The notes under the pieces: model-generated
Told to the model about the DNA's origin: nothing
Seen by the model: the letters and a program-made list of their open reading frames with translations, nothing else
Databases searched by the model: none
Shown: piece by piece, positions 26,015 through 36,584 of the stretch
Position numbering within the stretch: position 1 is the first letter of the stretch
Layout: every line of letters begins with the position of its first letter
Program-made: the position numbers and the translations under genes
Origin: Desulfosporosinus meridiei DSM 13257
GTDB taxonomy: Bacteria > Bacillota > Desulfitobacteriia > Desulfitobacteriales > Desulfitobacteriaceae
Reading direction: 5' to 3'
NCBI RefSeq assembly: GCF_000231385.2
Contig: NC_018515.1
Coordinates: 4,360,501-4,424,500, forward strand
Length of the DNA stretch: 64,000 nucleotides

Positions 26015-27022
26015 CTAGAGGAGTTTAGAAAGTATCGTGTAAAGAAGAGCTGCCAAGAGTGATGTGGTGGGAATAGTTACCACCCAGGCCACAAGCATTT
26101 GTTGAGCTACGCCCCAGCGTACGGCAGAAACTCGCTTGGCACTTCCAACTCCCATAATTGATCCCGAAACCACATGAGTAGTGGAGACCGGGAGATGCAG
26201 ACCTGGGAAAACCGTTGCTGTCCAAATAACAAGCGAGGAAGTCAAATCTGCTGCAAAACCATTAATAGGCTCCAGCTTAAATATTTTCCCTCCCATGGTG
26301 CGAATGATTTTCCATCCACCGGCAGCAGTTCCGGCGGCCATAGCCAAAGCACAAGCAAATTTTACCCATAGCGGAGGAGCCAAAACTGCTTGGGATTGCA
26401 GTCCTGCCGCAATAAGAGCCATGGTGATAATCCCCATGGATTTCTGAGCATCATTGGAACCGTGGTTAAAGGCCAGCAAACCTGCAGAGAGAATCTGCAT
26501 TTTTTTAAAGCCGTGATTTAATTTAGAGGGTGAGAAATTCCCAAAAATATTAGAGAGCAATTTCATAATCACAAAGCCCAGGCCCATACCAATGATCGGA
26601 GAACAAACTAACGCCGCAAGTATCTTGCCGATACCGTGCCATTGCAAAACACTAAACCCTACTTTAGCCACTGCAGCCCCGGCCATCCCCCCAATCAAGG
26701 CATGAGATGAGCTGCTGGGGATTCCAAAATACCAAGTCAGAAGGTTCCAGGCAATTGCACTAAGCAAAGCTGCAATCACAACTTCTTGGGTTACAAACTT
26801 GGGAGACACAATGTCTTTGGCAATAGTCTGAGCAACTCCCGTACTATAGAGGGCTCCGACAAGATTAAGAGTTGCGGCGAGCATTACAGCCCGTTTTGGG
26901 GACAAAGCTCTGGTCGAAACACTGGTGGCAATGGCATTGGCAGTATCATGAAAACCGTTAATGTAGTCGAAAGCTAAGGCCAGAAATACTACGATAACTA
27001 ACATAACCCCAAGACTAGTCAT
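26015..27022 (-). CDS. pit: PiT-family inorganic phosphate permease
   Basis: A 335-residue transporter with about ten membrane segments and the two family motifs FDYINGFHDTANAIA and LLAFNHGSNDAQKSMG; also PVSTTHVVSGSIMG. It imports phosphate as a metal-phosphate or with a cation. The start ATG 27022 overlaps the upstream DUF47 gene by 8 bp, a standard partner arrangement. No Pho box was recognised. Confidence 0.93.
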   Translation of the reverse strand: MTSLGVMLVIVVFLALAFDYINGFHDTANAIATSVSTRALSPKRAVMLAATLNLVGALYSTGVAQTIAKDIVSPKFVTQEVVIAALLSAIAWNLLTWYFGIPSSSSHALIGGMAGAAVAKVGFSVLQWHGIGKILAALVCSPIIGMGLGFVIMKLLSNIFGNFSPSKLNHGFKKMQILSAGLLAFNHGSNDAQKSMGIITMALIAAGLQSQAVLAPPLWVKFACALAMAAGTAAGGWKIIRTMGGKIFKLEPINGFAADLTSSLVIWTATVFPGLHLPVSTTHVVSGSIMGVGSAKRVSAVRWGVAQQMLVAWVVTIPTTSLLAALLYTILSKLL

Positions 27023-27641
27023 ATTTCAAGACCACACTTTTGAGAAGATCCGCAATAGATTCACAGTGATCTAGAGTAGATTCAATATGCTCCAGGATTT
27101 CTTTCCACTTAATAATCTCAATAGGGTCTTTTTCATACTCGAATAATCTAGCCACCTCTTCACGATAAAGCTTATCACCGGCACTCTCCAAATGATAAAT
27201 TTCTTCAGCGGCAGCCAGGATATTGGACTTTTTGGAATGTAAATTGCCTAAATAGGAAAAGGCCTGTTGAATCTGTTCTGCAGCCAGCTCAACTAAGTGA
27301 ACAAGTTCTTGAGCACCCAGTGATGGTTTGCCTGTGCGATAGAGAAGCATGCGTTCTACGGTACCTTCAGCAAAATCAACAATATCATCCAGGACTTGGG
27401 CCAGTTCATAGATGTCTTCACGATCTAAGGGTGTGATAAATGTACAGTTGAGACGCTCTAAAATTTGGGTCGTAATGTTGTCTGCTTCGTTTTCGAAGCG
27501 ATGCATTTGAGCAGCATCTTCTGAGGAAACACACTCTTGCTGCATAATCCCATAAAGTCTCTTAAGAGATTTAGTAATGATTTCTGTACTTTGGGAAAAG
27601 AGTTCAAAGAACTTATCTTCTTTTGGTGACAACTTAAACAT
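27015..27641 (-). CDS. DUF47 / PhoU-like protein (TIGR00153)
   Basis: A 208-residue all-helical protein resembling half of PhoU, with FENEADNITTQILERLNCTFITPLDREDIYELAQVLDDIVDFAEG, the conserved DUF47 signature (E/DxxxD metal-binding motifs). It is thought to regulate the adjacent PiT transporter. ATG 27641 follows CTGGGGGTTAATT. First gene of a two-gene operon; the 277-bp AT-rich gap upstream to folC probably holds the promoter. Confidence 0.9.
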   Translation of the reverse strand: MFKLSPKEDKFFELFSQSTEIITKSLKRLYGIMQQECVSSEDAAQMHRFENEADNITTQILERLNCTFITPLDREDIYELAQVLDDIVDFAEGTVERMLLYRTGKPSLGAQELVHLVELAAEQIQQAFSYLGNLHSKKSNILAAAEEIYHLESAGDKLYREEVARLFEYEKDPIEIIKWKEILEHIESTLDHCESIADLLKSVVLKYD

Positions 27642-27918
27642 AATTAACCCCCAGCATAAGAATTGTCAAAACACAGGAAACCTAAGCAACCTCAAAGTTC
27701 GAATCCATTACTGTTCAACCTAACCAAGTGCTTGTCTGCATACAGTATTCATATCCCACGGAGTATTATATCAAATATAAAAATCTTTGTGTTAAGTTTA
27801 TGTTAAATTTTTAACATTGTTTTAATAATTGTCTTAATATACCTCACCAAACAAGAAAATTCGTCCTTGGTATAAGGTCATTAAATAGCAACAATAATTG
27901 CTTCTGATGAGTTATTTC

Positions 27919-29244
27919 TTAAATCTGTTTTAAATGATCAATTAATGCTTGGCGAGCATCTGCCAACATGTAGATTGAACCGGTTACACAAAGCATATCC
28001 TTTTCTTCCAGACGCCCCAGGGCAAAAACCACTGCCTCTTTAGGGTCTTCAATGCAGGTTACCGGTCTGCCGAATTGTTCTGCTAAACTCCCTAAGGCCT
28101 TCCAGTCTCCTGCCCGAGGAGAGTTGGGCCGGGTGACAATAATTTCATCCGCCATAGGAACCAGCATTTTAACAACTTTTTCCCGCTCCTTGTCCGCCAG
28201 CATCCCTAAGCAAAGGATAAGACGATTGCGAGCATAAATGGGGAGAGCCCCTGCTAAGGCTTGAGCTCCATCCACATTATGGGCTCCATCAAGGAGGACT
28301 TTAGGAGTTAAAGACAAGAGCTCTAAGCGTCCGATCCATTCTACTTCACGTAAACCGGCATAAATCGCTTCCCTGGGAATATTCACCAAGTGTTCACTCT
28401 GCAACACTTCGCAAACTGTCACAGCAGTCGCTGCATTACGGAGTTGATGGGAGCCCATGAGCCTTAAGCGTAACTTGGAATAGATAGAGTGCAAGCCAAT
28501 AAGGTCGAATTCCTGCTCTAACTCGCCGCTCCATTTGCCTTCCCAGCGAATATCTTCCCCTACTATCCACAAAGGAACCTCCATAGCCTTGGCTTGATCC
28601 CGTAAAACTTGAATCACATCCGGGTCTGCGGCGGCAGTAACCACTACAGAGTTAGGCTTGATAATCCCAGCTTTGACCTTGGCAATCTCTACCACATTCG
28701 AACCTAAATAATCCATATGATCCATGCCTACATTGGTAATAACGGAGACCAGAGGGCTAACCACATTGGTAGAATCGATTGCCCCTCCCAAGCCCACTTC
28801 TATCATGGCATAATCTACATTTTTCTCAGCGAAATAAAGCAATGCTAAAGCTGTACTCACTTCAAATTCCGTGGGGTGCTCAAAGCCTTCGGCAACCATG
28901 TCTTCTAAATGGGGACGCACACGACTGATCATCTGAATAACATCTTCTTTGGAAATCATCAGGCCGTTGATCACCATACGCTCCCGATAATCATGCATAT
29001 GAGGGGAAGTGAAAACTCCAACTTTATACCCTGCTTCCCGCAAAATCCGGGCAATCATTACGGTGGTCGAACCTTTGCCGTTAGTGCCCCCGATATGGAC
29101 TACACGCAAAGAGCTTTCCGGATTTCCGATTCGTCTCAGCAGTTCTTGGATTCTTCCCAGCCCAAAATTAATACCGAAGGTCGTTAGGTTAGCCAGATAC
29201 TGTAAGTTCTCTTGATATTCCCGGTCAAGATTGTTTTCAGACAT
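27919..29244 (-). CDS. folC: Folylpolyglutamate synthase / dihydrofolate synthase
   Basis: A 441-residue Mur-ligase-family ATPase. HIGGTNGKGSTTVMIARIL is the P-loop; TSPHMHDYRERMVING, EVGLGGAIDSTNV and LLDGAHNVDGAQAL follow in family order. It adds glutamate to (dihydro)folates for retention. It lies 35 bp after valS, a common clostridial pairing, so it is probably co-transcribed and controlled by the valS T-box. Start ATG 29244, with GGAGGGGAG upstream. Confidence 0.95.
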   Translation of the reverse strand: MSENNLDREYQENLQYLANLTTFGINFGLGRIQELLRRIGNPESSLRVVHIGGTNGKGSTTVMIARILREAGYKVGVFTSPHMHDYRERMVINGLMISKEDVIQMISRVRPHLEDMVAEGFEHPTEFEVSTALALLYFAEKNVDYAMIEVGLGGAIDSTNVVSPLVSVITNVGMDHMDYLGSNVVEIAKVKAGIIKPNSVVVTAAADPDVIQVLRDQAKAMEVPLWIVGEDIRWEGKWSGELEQEFDLIGLHSIYSKLRLRLMGSHQLRNAATAVTVCEVLQSEHLVNIPREAIYAGLREVEWIGRLELLSLTPKVLLDGAHNVDGAQALAGALPIYARNRLILCLGMLADKEREKVVKMLVPMADEIIVTRPNSPRAGDWKALGSLAEQFGRPVTCIEDPKEAVVFALGRLEEKDMLCVTGSIYMLADARQALIDHLKQI

Positions 29245-29279
29245 TGCAGCGCGCTCCCCTCCAAATAGTGGCGTTCTCC

Positions 29280-31940
29280 TTAGCCTTGCTTTAATTCTTT
29301 GATTCGTTCTTCTAAGGTGATTTTACGAACTAAAAGAGCTTCCAGCCGTTCACGTTCTTTGGCAACTACCGGAGCAGGTGCTTTATTAGTGAATCCTGGG
29401 TTATTTAGTTTGGTTTCTAAAACCTGCTGCTCCTGGATGGCTAGGGAAATTTCTTTTTCTAAGCGGGCAATTTCTTTACCTAAATCCATCATCCCTTTGA
29501 GAGGGAGATAGATTTCTACTCCACCCAGAACGGCGCTGGCGGATTGTGAAGGCTTCTCCGGCAGAGATTCAAATAATTCAACACTGGCTCCTCCCGCTAA
29601 TTTCAAGATGTCAGCCTTGCCGTTTTCCAGTACAGCCCGCTGGTTCTTATCTGCAGCCAGCATGATAATCTCAACCTTTTGCCCCGGGGCTACTTTCATT
29701 TCTGCTCGAATGTTGCGAATGGCTTTAATAGCTTCCATAAGCAGGGTCATGTTCCCTTCGGCTACGGTATCTTGATAGGCGGGAATTCCCGGCCAAGACT
29801 GAGTCATGATACTTTTTCCTGCCACAGGGAAGTTCTGCCAAATTTCTTCCGTTAAAAATGGCATGAAGGGATGCAAGAGACGCAGAGTTCCTTCGAGAAC
29901 CTCCAGCAGCACGGATTGAGCAGTGTGCCGGGCCAAGACGTCTTCTTTATTATAGAGCCGGGGTTTGGTCAGCTCGATATACCAATCGCAGAACTCATTC
30001 CAGATAAATTCATAGAGCAATCGTCCTGCTTCACCCAGATCAAAATTTTCCAGAGCTTTAGTGACGTTCTCTATAGTGGAGGCATAACGGGTCAAAATCC
30101 AGCGGTCAGCTAAAGCCAGCTCGCCACGGGGTCCTTCTTGATAATCTTCTAAGCTCAAGAGCACATAACGTGAGGCATTCCAAATTTTATTAGAGAAGTT
30201 TCTGGTGGCCTCCAGCCGTTCCGGATGAAAACGCAGGTCATTTCCCGGTGTGTTTCCGGTGATTAGCATAAAGCGCAGAGTATCTGCACCATACTGTTCG
30301 ATAACCTCAATGGGATCTACGCCATTGCCTAAGGATTTACTCATCTTACGTCCTTGAGCATCCAAAACCAGTCCATGAATCATGACTTTGGGGAAAGGTA
30401 CTTCCTTCATGAATTCCATAGCCATAAAGATCATCCGAGCAACCCAAAAGAAAATGATATCTCGTCCCGTAACCAGCACGGAGGTAGGATAGAACTGTTC
30501 CAGCTCCGGTGTTTTTTCCGGCCAACCTAAGGTGGAGAAAGGCCAAAGCCCGGAGGAAAACCAAGTATCTAAAACGTCAGGATCTTGTCTTAGATTCTCA
30601 GATCCACAGGTCGGACAGCCGGAGGGATCCTCTTTGGCACAGATCTCTGCTCCACACTTTTCACAATACCAAACCGGAATCCGGTGTCCCCACCATAACT
30701 GCCGAGATATACACCAATCCCGGATGTTCTCCATCCAGCCCAGGTAGATTTTATCAAAGCGCTCGGGTACAAATTCTAAGCGACCGTCCCGGACAACCTC
30801 AATTGCCGGTTTAGCCAAGGGCTCCATTTTAACAAACCATTGTTTACTGACCAGAGGTTCGATAATCGTCGTACAACGATAGCACTCACCTACGGCATGA
30901 GCATGGGGATCAATCTTAACCAAAACCCCGGCAGCCTTGAGGTCGGCGACCACCGCTTTACGGGCCTCGAAACGATCCAGCCCTTGATACTTGCCGGCAA
31001 ACTCGTTCATCTTAGCATCTTTATCCATGACAATTATCTGCGGCAAATTATGACGAAGTCCCATTTCAAAGTCATTGGGATCATGGGCAGGGGTTATTTT
31101 CACCGCCCCGGTTCCAAACTCCTGATCTACATAATCATCCGCAATAATCGGGATCTCCCGATCCATAAGGGGTAAGATCAAAGTCTTGCCGATTAAATGC
31201 CGATACCGCTCATCCTCGGGATGAACCGCCACCGCCGTATCCCCCAGCATAGTCTCAGGTCGGGTGGTAGCCACCACCAGGGCCTCCTCACTATCTTTTA
31301 CAGGATAACGTAAATGATACAAATTCCCATCCCGATCATTATGTTCAACTTCAATATCCGAAATCGTCGTATGACATTTTGGACACCAATTGACAATATA
31401 ATTCCCTCTATAAATCAGTCCCTTGCTATAGAGATCAACAAAAGCTTCTCGAACCGCCTTTGAGCACCCTTCATCCATGGTGAACCGCTCACGTTCCCAG
31501 TCACAAGAAGATCCTAACCGCCGGAGCTGCTGGGTTATCCGCCCTCCATACTGGGCCTTCCAATCCCAAACCCGCTCTAAGAACTTCTCTCGTCCCAACT
31601 CATGCCGGCTTGTTCCTTCCTTCGCTAACTGCCCCTCAACCTTGGCCTGAGTCGCAATTCCGGCATGATCCGTTCCCGGAACCCAAAGAGTATTAAACCC
31701 CTGCATCCGCTTAAAACGAGTCAAAATATCCTGAATCGTACTATCCATGGCATGCCCCAAGTGGAGAGCCCCGGTAACATTCGGAGGAGGCATAACAATA
31801 CTAAACATCTGCTTGTCTTTATCTACCTCTTCATGGAAAAAGCCATTCTCCTCCCAATACTTATACCATTTACTTTCAACCGAGCTGGAATCATAAGCCG
31901 TGGCCATTTCTACTTTAGCAGCTTTATTATTCTCATCCAT
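29280..31940 (-). CDS. valS: Valyl-tRNA synthetase
   Basis: An 886-residue class I synthetase: [14 protein letters not shown] (HIGH motif), a CP1 editing domain ([19 protein letters not shown]), a CxxC zinc knuckle region ([21 protein letters not shown]), [10 protein letters not shown] (KMSKS) and a C-terminal coiled coil ([17 protein letters not shown]). Start ATG 31940 has AAAGGAG 8-10 nt upstream; longer in-frame starts lack one. A T-box leader lies 550 bp upstream, separated by repeat B2. Confidence 0.97.
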   Translation of the reverse strand: MDENNKAAKVEMATAYDSSSVESKWYKYWEENGFFHEEVDKDKQMFSIVMPPPNVTGALHLGHAMDSTIQDILTRFKRMQGFNTLWVPGTDHAGIATQAKVEGQLAKEGTSRHELGREKFLERVWDWKAQYGGRITQQLRRLGSSCDWERERFTMDEGCSKAVREAFVDLYSKGLIYRGNYIVNWCPKCHTTISDIEVEHNDRDGNLYHLRYPVKDSEEALVVATTRPETMLGDTAVAVHPEDERYRHLIGKTLILPLMDREIPIIADDYVDQEFGTGAVKITPAHDPNDFEMGLRHNLPQIIVMDKDAKMNEFAGKYQGLDRFEARKAVVADLKAAGVLVKIDPHAHAVGECYRCTTIIEPLVSKQWFVKMEPLAKPAIEVVRDGRLEFVPERFDKIYLGWMENIRDWCISRQLWWGHRIPVWYCEKCGAEICAKEDPSGCPTCGSENLRQDPDVLDTWFSSGLWPFSTLGWPEKTPELEQFYPTSVLVTGRDIIFFWVARMIFMAMEFMKEVPFPKVMIHGLVLDAQGRKMSKSLGNGVDPIEVIEQYGADTLRFMLITGNTPGNDLRFHPERLEATRNFSNKIWNASRYVLLSLEDYQEGPRGELALADRWILTRYASTIENVTKALENFDLGEAGRLLYEFIWNEFCDWYIELTKPRLYNKEDVLARHTAQSVLLEVLEGTLRLLHPFMPFLTEEIWQNFPVAGKSIMTQSWPGIPAYQDTVAEGNMTLLMEAIKAIRNIRAEMKVAPGQKVEIIMLAADKNQRAVLENGKADILKLAGGASVELFESLPEKPSQSASAVLGGVEIYLPLKGMMDLGKEIARLEKEISLAIQEQQVLETKLNNPGFTNKAPAPVVAKERERLEALLVRKITLEERIKELKQG

Positions 31941-32239
31941 ATATACACGAACTCCTTTCGTTCTAATATCAACTTTCTGATTTAACACCAGTTCTTATAT
32001 CCACTTTTGAATTGACACTGTATGTAAGTTATCTCTTACTCTCAGTCCCTTACTATAGTCTAACCTAGGATAATGTTGAACAACCCTGAAAAGGCACTCA
32101 AGATAATCTTAAGTCCCCATCCTGATTGAGGATCACGTAAACAAGCAAAACAGCAGAAACATTCATGCGCCTTTGCGTCAAAGACGCAAACAGCCTCCCC
32201 AGCATAACGTCTCCCATCCCCCGTCGACCCCTAAGCCTA

Positions 32240-32483
32240 GAGGAAGTTTCTTAGCTTAGGGAGCACTTTAGTGGAATCGCGTCAATGAGCGCAGGCGATA
32301 AGGCGTGAAGAAACGCAACGGTTCACATGCAGAAAGCCCAGAGGTTTTGCGTTTTAGCCTTAGCGACAAGGGAATAGCGATGAATCACGTAAGTCTCCAG
32401 TGGAGACTTACGCCGGAGGCGCTGCACCATTGACGAATACTTTCGCGCCGTAGGATGTCGCGACTGGGCTAAGACACTTCCTC
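32240..32483. repeat. Family B structured repeat, copy B2, inside the valS leader
   Basis: The outer stem is GAGGAAGTTTCTTAGC / GCTAAGACACTTCCTC; apical core GGTTCACATGCAG...CCCAGAGGTT closed by ACGCAA/TTGCGT. The right-arm hairpin is CGTAAGTCTCC-agt-GGAGACTTACG where B1 has GATAGTGTCC/GGACACTATC. The right edge is about 8 bp from the T-run of the T-box terminator, so readthrough transcripts to valS must include the element. The rest of 31941-32239 holds a family-associated hairpin near 32168 and no gene. Confidence 0.88.
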
Positions 32484-32489
32484 GCCCTC

Positions 32490-32745
32490 GACAAAAAAAG
32501 CCCTTCCCCCATCAAAGGACGAAAAGCTTCCGTGGTACCACCTTTATTCTGAGAAGAAATCCCAGCTCTTGGCATCGCTAACGGGTTTTTCCGTCAAAGA
32601 GTACTCTATTCCCCTCTGCCCCTCCTGTGCGACCTTAGTGTATTCCCGAAAAGACCTTCCAGCTTTGGTCTTTCTCTCTGTACGGCAACTGTCACTATTC
32701 CTCACATTCTCTGGGTTTATCTTCATATTTACTATTAATCTATTA
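32490..32745 (-). promoter_or_regulatory. T-box leader (tRNA-sensing) upstream of valS
   Basis: On the minus strand AGGTGGTACCACGGAAGC (32543-32526) is the T-box antiterminator sequence complementary to the tRNA acceptor end. It is followed by a terminator GTCCTT...AAGGGC-TTTTTTT ending near 32493. Upstream, about 180 nt can form stem I with GAGAGAAAGACC and a purine-rich distal part. A GTC (32633-32631) after CTAAG is a possible valine specifier, but I could not fold the loop with certainty. valS is the next gene. Confidence 0.88.
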
Positions 32746-32786
32746 TACTCAGCATCATAAATATTGTCAAAATCAGTCCCTATTTT

Positions 32787-34205
32787 CTAATCTTCCCAAG
32801 AATACGCCAGTTTAACACCGGTTACCTTAGCGGTCCATTCGTCTAAGGCAACGAGATCATTAGGACCCAGCTCAGACAGAGAGGTTTTCCCCAAAGCTCG
32901 CACTCCCTCTTCCATTTCCAGGGACATAGATTTGAGGACATTAGCGACACTTTTGCTGGCCAGGGGGATATCTAAACGATTCTTATAAGGTGAATCATAC
33001 CAAATTAGCTGAGTCAACGGCTCCCAGGGAAGAACTTTGTGAATTTGGTTATGAACTAATCCAAAAAGAGGGACAGTTCCCAAATAGATTGCGTCCGCTC
33101 CTAAGGCTATAGCTTTTAAGCATTCCCCGGGGGTGGCGTATCCTCCTGAAACCACTAAGCTTACATCTTTGCGAGCTCCTTGTTCTCGCAAAAAGCGTTC
33201 GGCCCGAACTAAAGCCAGCAGACTTGGAATTCCCATATCATCGCAAATCACCGGAGACCCTCCCGACGCCCCCCCTTGGGATCCATCAAGGACAAGTACA
33301 TCGAAATCCGCTTCCAAACAAACCGCCAGATCCCGCTCCAAGGCCCCGGTGGCCATAATCTTAATGGCAATAGGTTTTCCCGCTGCTTCTTTGCGCAAAT
33401 CCTTAACATACTTTGACCAGTCCCAAGGGGTTGTGATCCCGGGAATTACGGCTGAGGTAATCACTGATTCTACGGGGGATATACCCATTAATTTTTGGGC
33501 TTTTCCCTTCACAGCACTGGGTTCTTTGGCATAGTAGCCCATTCTGGCCCCCTGTCCCATCTGAACTTCCAACATATCCGCTGCGGAAATTGCCTGGGGA
33601 TTGCGCCCCCATGTACTGCGGCTTACTTGCCAGATAAACTTTCCTGCTTCGTCACGTTCCTCCTCTAAAAAAGGGCCTTCACCGGAATTTGCTGCAGTAC
33701 CCACTTGTTTGGCGGCTCTGGCTAAGGCAATTTTAGCTTGTTCACTGAGACCTAAACCATAGCTCATGCCGGAGACCATGAGGGGCATTTCAATCTCCAG
33801 AGGCTTCTCAGCTTTACCTCCCAAGGTTACCTTCATATCCACCGGAATCGTTCCCTCTTTTGGCAGACGTGCCATCTGAGCGGCGACAAACATTAGGGTA
33901 TCGTAATGAGGCAACGGTTTTGGCGATCCCAGGGGCCTTTGAATAATCTTGCCTTCTTCAGCTCGCAAACTAATTTCCAAGATGTTTTGAACCGATGTGC
34001 GTCGAACAGCACCCCAGAGTTCCATCAGATTCTCCGGATATTTGTCTCTTAGCAGCCTTTCTATGGCTACCCCAAAAAATCGTTGCACAATCGTTCTAAA
34101 GGAACGTTTTCCAACGAAGTAAAAAAGGGCAAGAAATATCCCTAAAGCAATAAGAGTTCCAGTGACTGAAAGTATCACAATAAGCAGAGCGGTCTGTAAC
34201 AACAA
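32787..34205 (-). CDS. FMN-binding glutamate synthase-like protein
   Basis: A 472-residue protein with an N-terminal membrane segment (LLIVILSVTGTLIALGIFLALFYF) and the FMN/Fe-S central domain of glutamate synthase large subunit (MSYGLGLSEQAKIALARAAK, NSGEGPFLEEE, LVLDGSQGGASGGSPV, SGGYATPGECLKAIALGADAIYLG). It lacks the glutaminase domain, so it is a stand-alone family member of uncertain substrate. The start TTG 34205 has GGAGG upstream. Upstream 34206-34498 is AT-rich with no certain feature and holds divergent promoters. Confidence 0.85.
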   Translation of the reverse strand: MLLQTALLIVILSVTGTLIALGIFLALFYFVGKRSFRTIVQRFFGVAIERLLRDKYPENLMELWGAVRRTSVQNILEISLRAEEGKIIQRPLGSPKPLPHYDTLMFVAAQMARLPKEGTIPVDMKVTLGGKAEKPLEIEMPLMVSGMSYGLGLSEQAKIALARAAKQVGTAANSGEGPFLEEERDEAGKFIWQVSRSTWGRNPQAISAADMLEVQMGQGARMGYYAKEPSAVKGKAQKLMGISPVESVITSAVIPGITTPWDWSKYVKDLRKEAAGKPIAIKIMATGALERDLAVCLEADFDVLVLDGSQGGASGGSPVICDDMGIPSLLALVRAERFLREQGARKDVSLVVSGGYATPGECLKAIALGADAIYLGTVPLFGLVHNQIHKVLPWEPLTQLIWYDSPYKNRLDIPLASKSVANVLKSMSLEMEEGVRALGKTSLSELGPNDLVALDEWTAKVTGVKLAYSWED

Positions 34206-34498
34206 AGGTCAATCCTCCACTATTAAATCTCACAATCTAAACTTAGCCATAACAAGCTTAGTCTGTACTGGTCAGTTAATAATATTCCCGAAATGGGTCT
34301 ATGTATAAAAATATTACCTTATTTTTTCCATCTATGGAATCGAATTACCATTTGTAAGAAAAAGGATTTTCTCTTTTTTAGCGAATTATATCAAGTAATC
34401 ATTTTTCAAAGGCTCTGATAACCCATAAATCCCGAAAACCGTTTTGAAAAATTTGCTGCAAAAATAATTCTTTTAAAAATTAGGAGGAACAACATTCA

Positions 34499-36229
34499 AT
34501 GAGAAAGACCAAAAAAGCCTTAGCAACTTTAGCCATCGCAGGTATGACCCTAAGCATGCTTCCCTTCAATGCACTTGCTTCCGGTATGCCCCAACGTTTA
34601 GCAGGATTAACCGCAGCAGATACAGCGGTTAAAATTGCTGATCAAACCGGCTGGACAGGCTCTGCTATTTTAGCCTCTTCCGCCTCTTATGGGATGGTTG
34701 ATGCTCTGACTTCCGGCCCTCTCGCCTCCTTCCTGGAAGCTCCGATTCTGCTCCAAGAAGCCGGATCTGAACTTAATGAAGCTACTAAAGATGAACTGGA
34801 AAAACTGGAAGTTAAAACTGTCTATGTCACTAGTGGAACTGCGGTAATCAGTCAAGCTGTCTTAGATCAACTTGAGGAAATGGATATTACAGTTGTTCCC
34901 CTAGGTGGAAAGGATCGCTTCGAAACTTCAGCTAATATTGCTAATAAAATGGTTGAACTGGGAGCCTCAATTAATAAGGTTGCCGTTGCTTATGGCTGGT
35001 TAAATCAGGATGCCCTTTCTATCTCCTCCATCGCTGCCGCTCAAACTCAGCCAATTCTCTTAACAGAAGTTAATTCAATACCTGAAAGTGTCCAAGATTT
35101 CCTCTCTGAAAATGAGAGCATTGTTGCCACAGATGTTATCGGCGGAACTGCTGTAATCAGTGAAGATGTTGAAGCTGAATTGCCTGATGCTACCCGTCAT
35201 TTCGGAGACACTGCCTATGACACGAATCTAGAAGTGCTCAAAGCTTTTGACGATGTTTTGGAATATGATAAGGTTTTCTTAGCCAATGGGGAAACTGCCA
35301 TTGATGCTTTAGCAGGAGCTCCTTTGGCTGCCCAGTTTAAGGCGGGGATTGTTCTGACTAATGGTGATGCTAATGAAGGCACGGAATATATCATTGATAA
35401 ATTGTCAGCTAGCAGTATTGTAACTGCCTTAGGCGGTACTGCTGTTATTGCAGACAGTGTTCTCAGTGACATTGCTGATGCTCGTGAAGCAGCAGCTGCA
35501 AAAGCCGCTGCCATCGAAAAAATTGACAGCATTGTCCTAGGCGCAGACGCTTCAGGCATCACTATGCAGGATTTAATTGCTGCCGGGGTGATTGCTACTG
35601 ACGTTCTGGAAGATAACCTGGCCGACTATCAAGCTGCAATTTCGGCAGCAGCAGACTCTGCCCTTAACAGCACCGCAAAAATTCAGGAAATGGTTGCTGC
35701 TATCAATGCTGCTAAAGAGGCAGCCGAGGCGAAAGCAACAGCCATCGCCAAAATCGAGGGTATTGAGCAAAGTGAATCCGCTGCAGCGATCAGCCTGCAA
35801 GACCTGATTGCTGCTGGGGTCACTTCTGAAGATGCTATTGAAGCTAATTTAGAGGCTTATCAAGCTGCCATCTCAGCAGCCGCTGACGAAGAGCTGGACA
35901 GTACTGAAAAAATCCAACAAATGGTATCTGATGTGAATGACGCTGAAGCAGCTGAGGTTCTAGCTGCAGCCATCGCCAAAATCGAAGATATTGAGCAAAA
36001 CGAATCCGCTGCAGCGATCAGCCTGCAAGACCTGATTGCTGCCGGGGTTACCTCTGAAGATGTTATCGAAGCTAACTTAGAGGCTTATCAAACTGCTATC
36101 TCCGCAGCTGCAGACGCTGAACTGAACAGTACTGAGAAAATTCAACAAATGGTTAGTACTGTGAATGCAGCTCAAGTCGTTGAAGAGACAGAAGCAGAGG
36201 TTCCAACTGAAACAGAAACTCAAGAATAA
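34499..36229 (+). CDS. Secreted cell-wall-binding (CWB2-type) protein with three helical repeats
   Basis: A 576-residue exported protein. A signal peptide (KKALATLAIAGMTLSMLPFNALA) precedes roughly 280 residues of cell_wall_binding_2-type repeats (GKDRFETSANIANKMVELG, VIGGTAVISEDVEAEL, LGGTAVIADSVLSDI). Then come three alanine-rich repeats of about 75-85 residues, each with ISLQDLIAAGV, NLEAYQAAISAAAD and STEKIQQMV. An acidic Thr/Glu tail ends it. CWB2 repeats anchor proteins to wall polymers in Clostridia. ATG 34499 follows TAGGAGGAA. Confidence 0.82.
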   Translation: MRKTKKALATLAIAGMTLSMLPFNALASGMPQRLAGLTAADTAVKIADQTGWTGSAILASSASYGMVDALTSGPLASFLEAPILLQEAGSELNEATKDELEKLEVKTVYVTSGTAVISQAVLDQLEEMDITVVPLGGKDRFETSANIANKMVELGASINKVAVAYGWLNQDALSISSIAAAQTQPILLTEVNSIPESVQDFLSENESIVATDVIGGTAVISEDVEAELPDATRHFGDTAYDTNLEVLKAFDDVLEYDKVFLANGETAIDALAGAPLAAQFKAGIVLTNGDANEGTEYIIDKLSASSIVTALGGTAVIADSVLSDIADAREAAAAKAAAIEKIDSIVLGADASGITMQDLIAAGVIATDVLEDNLADYQAAISAAADSALNSTAKIQEMVAAINAAKEAAEAKATAIAKIEGIEQSESAAAISLQDLIAAGVTSEDAIEANLEAYQAAISAAADEELDSTEKIQQMVSDVNDAEAAEVLAAAIAKIEDIEQNESAAAISLQDLIAAGVTSEDVIEANLEAYQTAISAAADAELNSTEKIQQMVSTVNAAQVVEETEAEVPTETETQE

Positions 36230-36251
36230 TTTGTAATAAAGCCTAAAAGGT

Positions 36252-36295
36252 AGAAGGTGTCTCTTAACTTGTAAGTTAGGAGACGCCTCTTTTTA
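36252..36295 (+). terminator. Intrinsic terminator of the cell-wall-binding gene
   Basis: GGTGTCTCttAACTT-gt-AAGTTaGGAGACGCC followed by TCTTTTT, 25 bp past the stop. Confidence 0.88.
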
Positions 36296-36530
36296 CATGC
36301 TATTTCAATATCCATCAACGGTTTTGGTACTAAATTAAATCCGAAACTCCCACTTCTCAAGTTAAGGGGATCAGTTTTTAGCTATGCTAAAAAAGTGCTA
36401 AAAATCAGCCTATTCATTTTTAAACTGAAAATCTTTGTAGTAAATGGGAAGTTAAAAAAATATTATTATTTGTCCAATAAGAAAATACTTTATTATTTTT
36501 AATCTTTTTTCTGTACACAGAAAAAAGATA

Positions 36531-36559
36531 TTGACAATTGTAATTTTTTGGTATATACT
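36531..36559 (+). promoter_or_regulatory. Consensus sigma-A promoter for the AAA ATPase gene
   Basis: TTGACA (36531-36536), 17 bp, TATACT (36554-36559). It ends 25 bp before the GTG start and overlaps any longer in-frame start. The gap 36296-36530 otherwise shows only an AT-rich stretch and a hairpin GTACACAGAAAAAAGATATTG-type run without clear meaning. Confidence 0.85.
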
Positions 36560-36584
36560 CATGTGTGAAACGAGGTGTTTGAAC

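Noticed and set aside
36531-36584. Longer start for the AAA ATPase
   Set aside because: A consensus TTGACA-17-TATACT promoter occupies the proposed extension, so it would not be in the mRNA.
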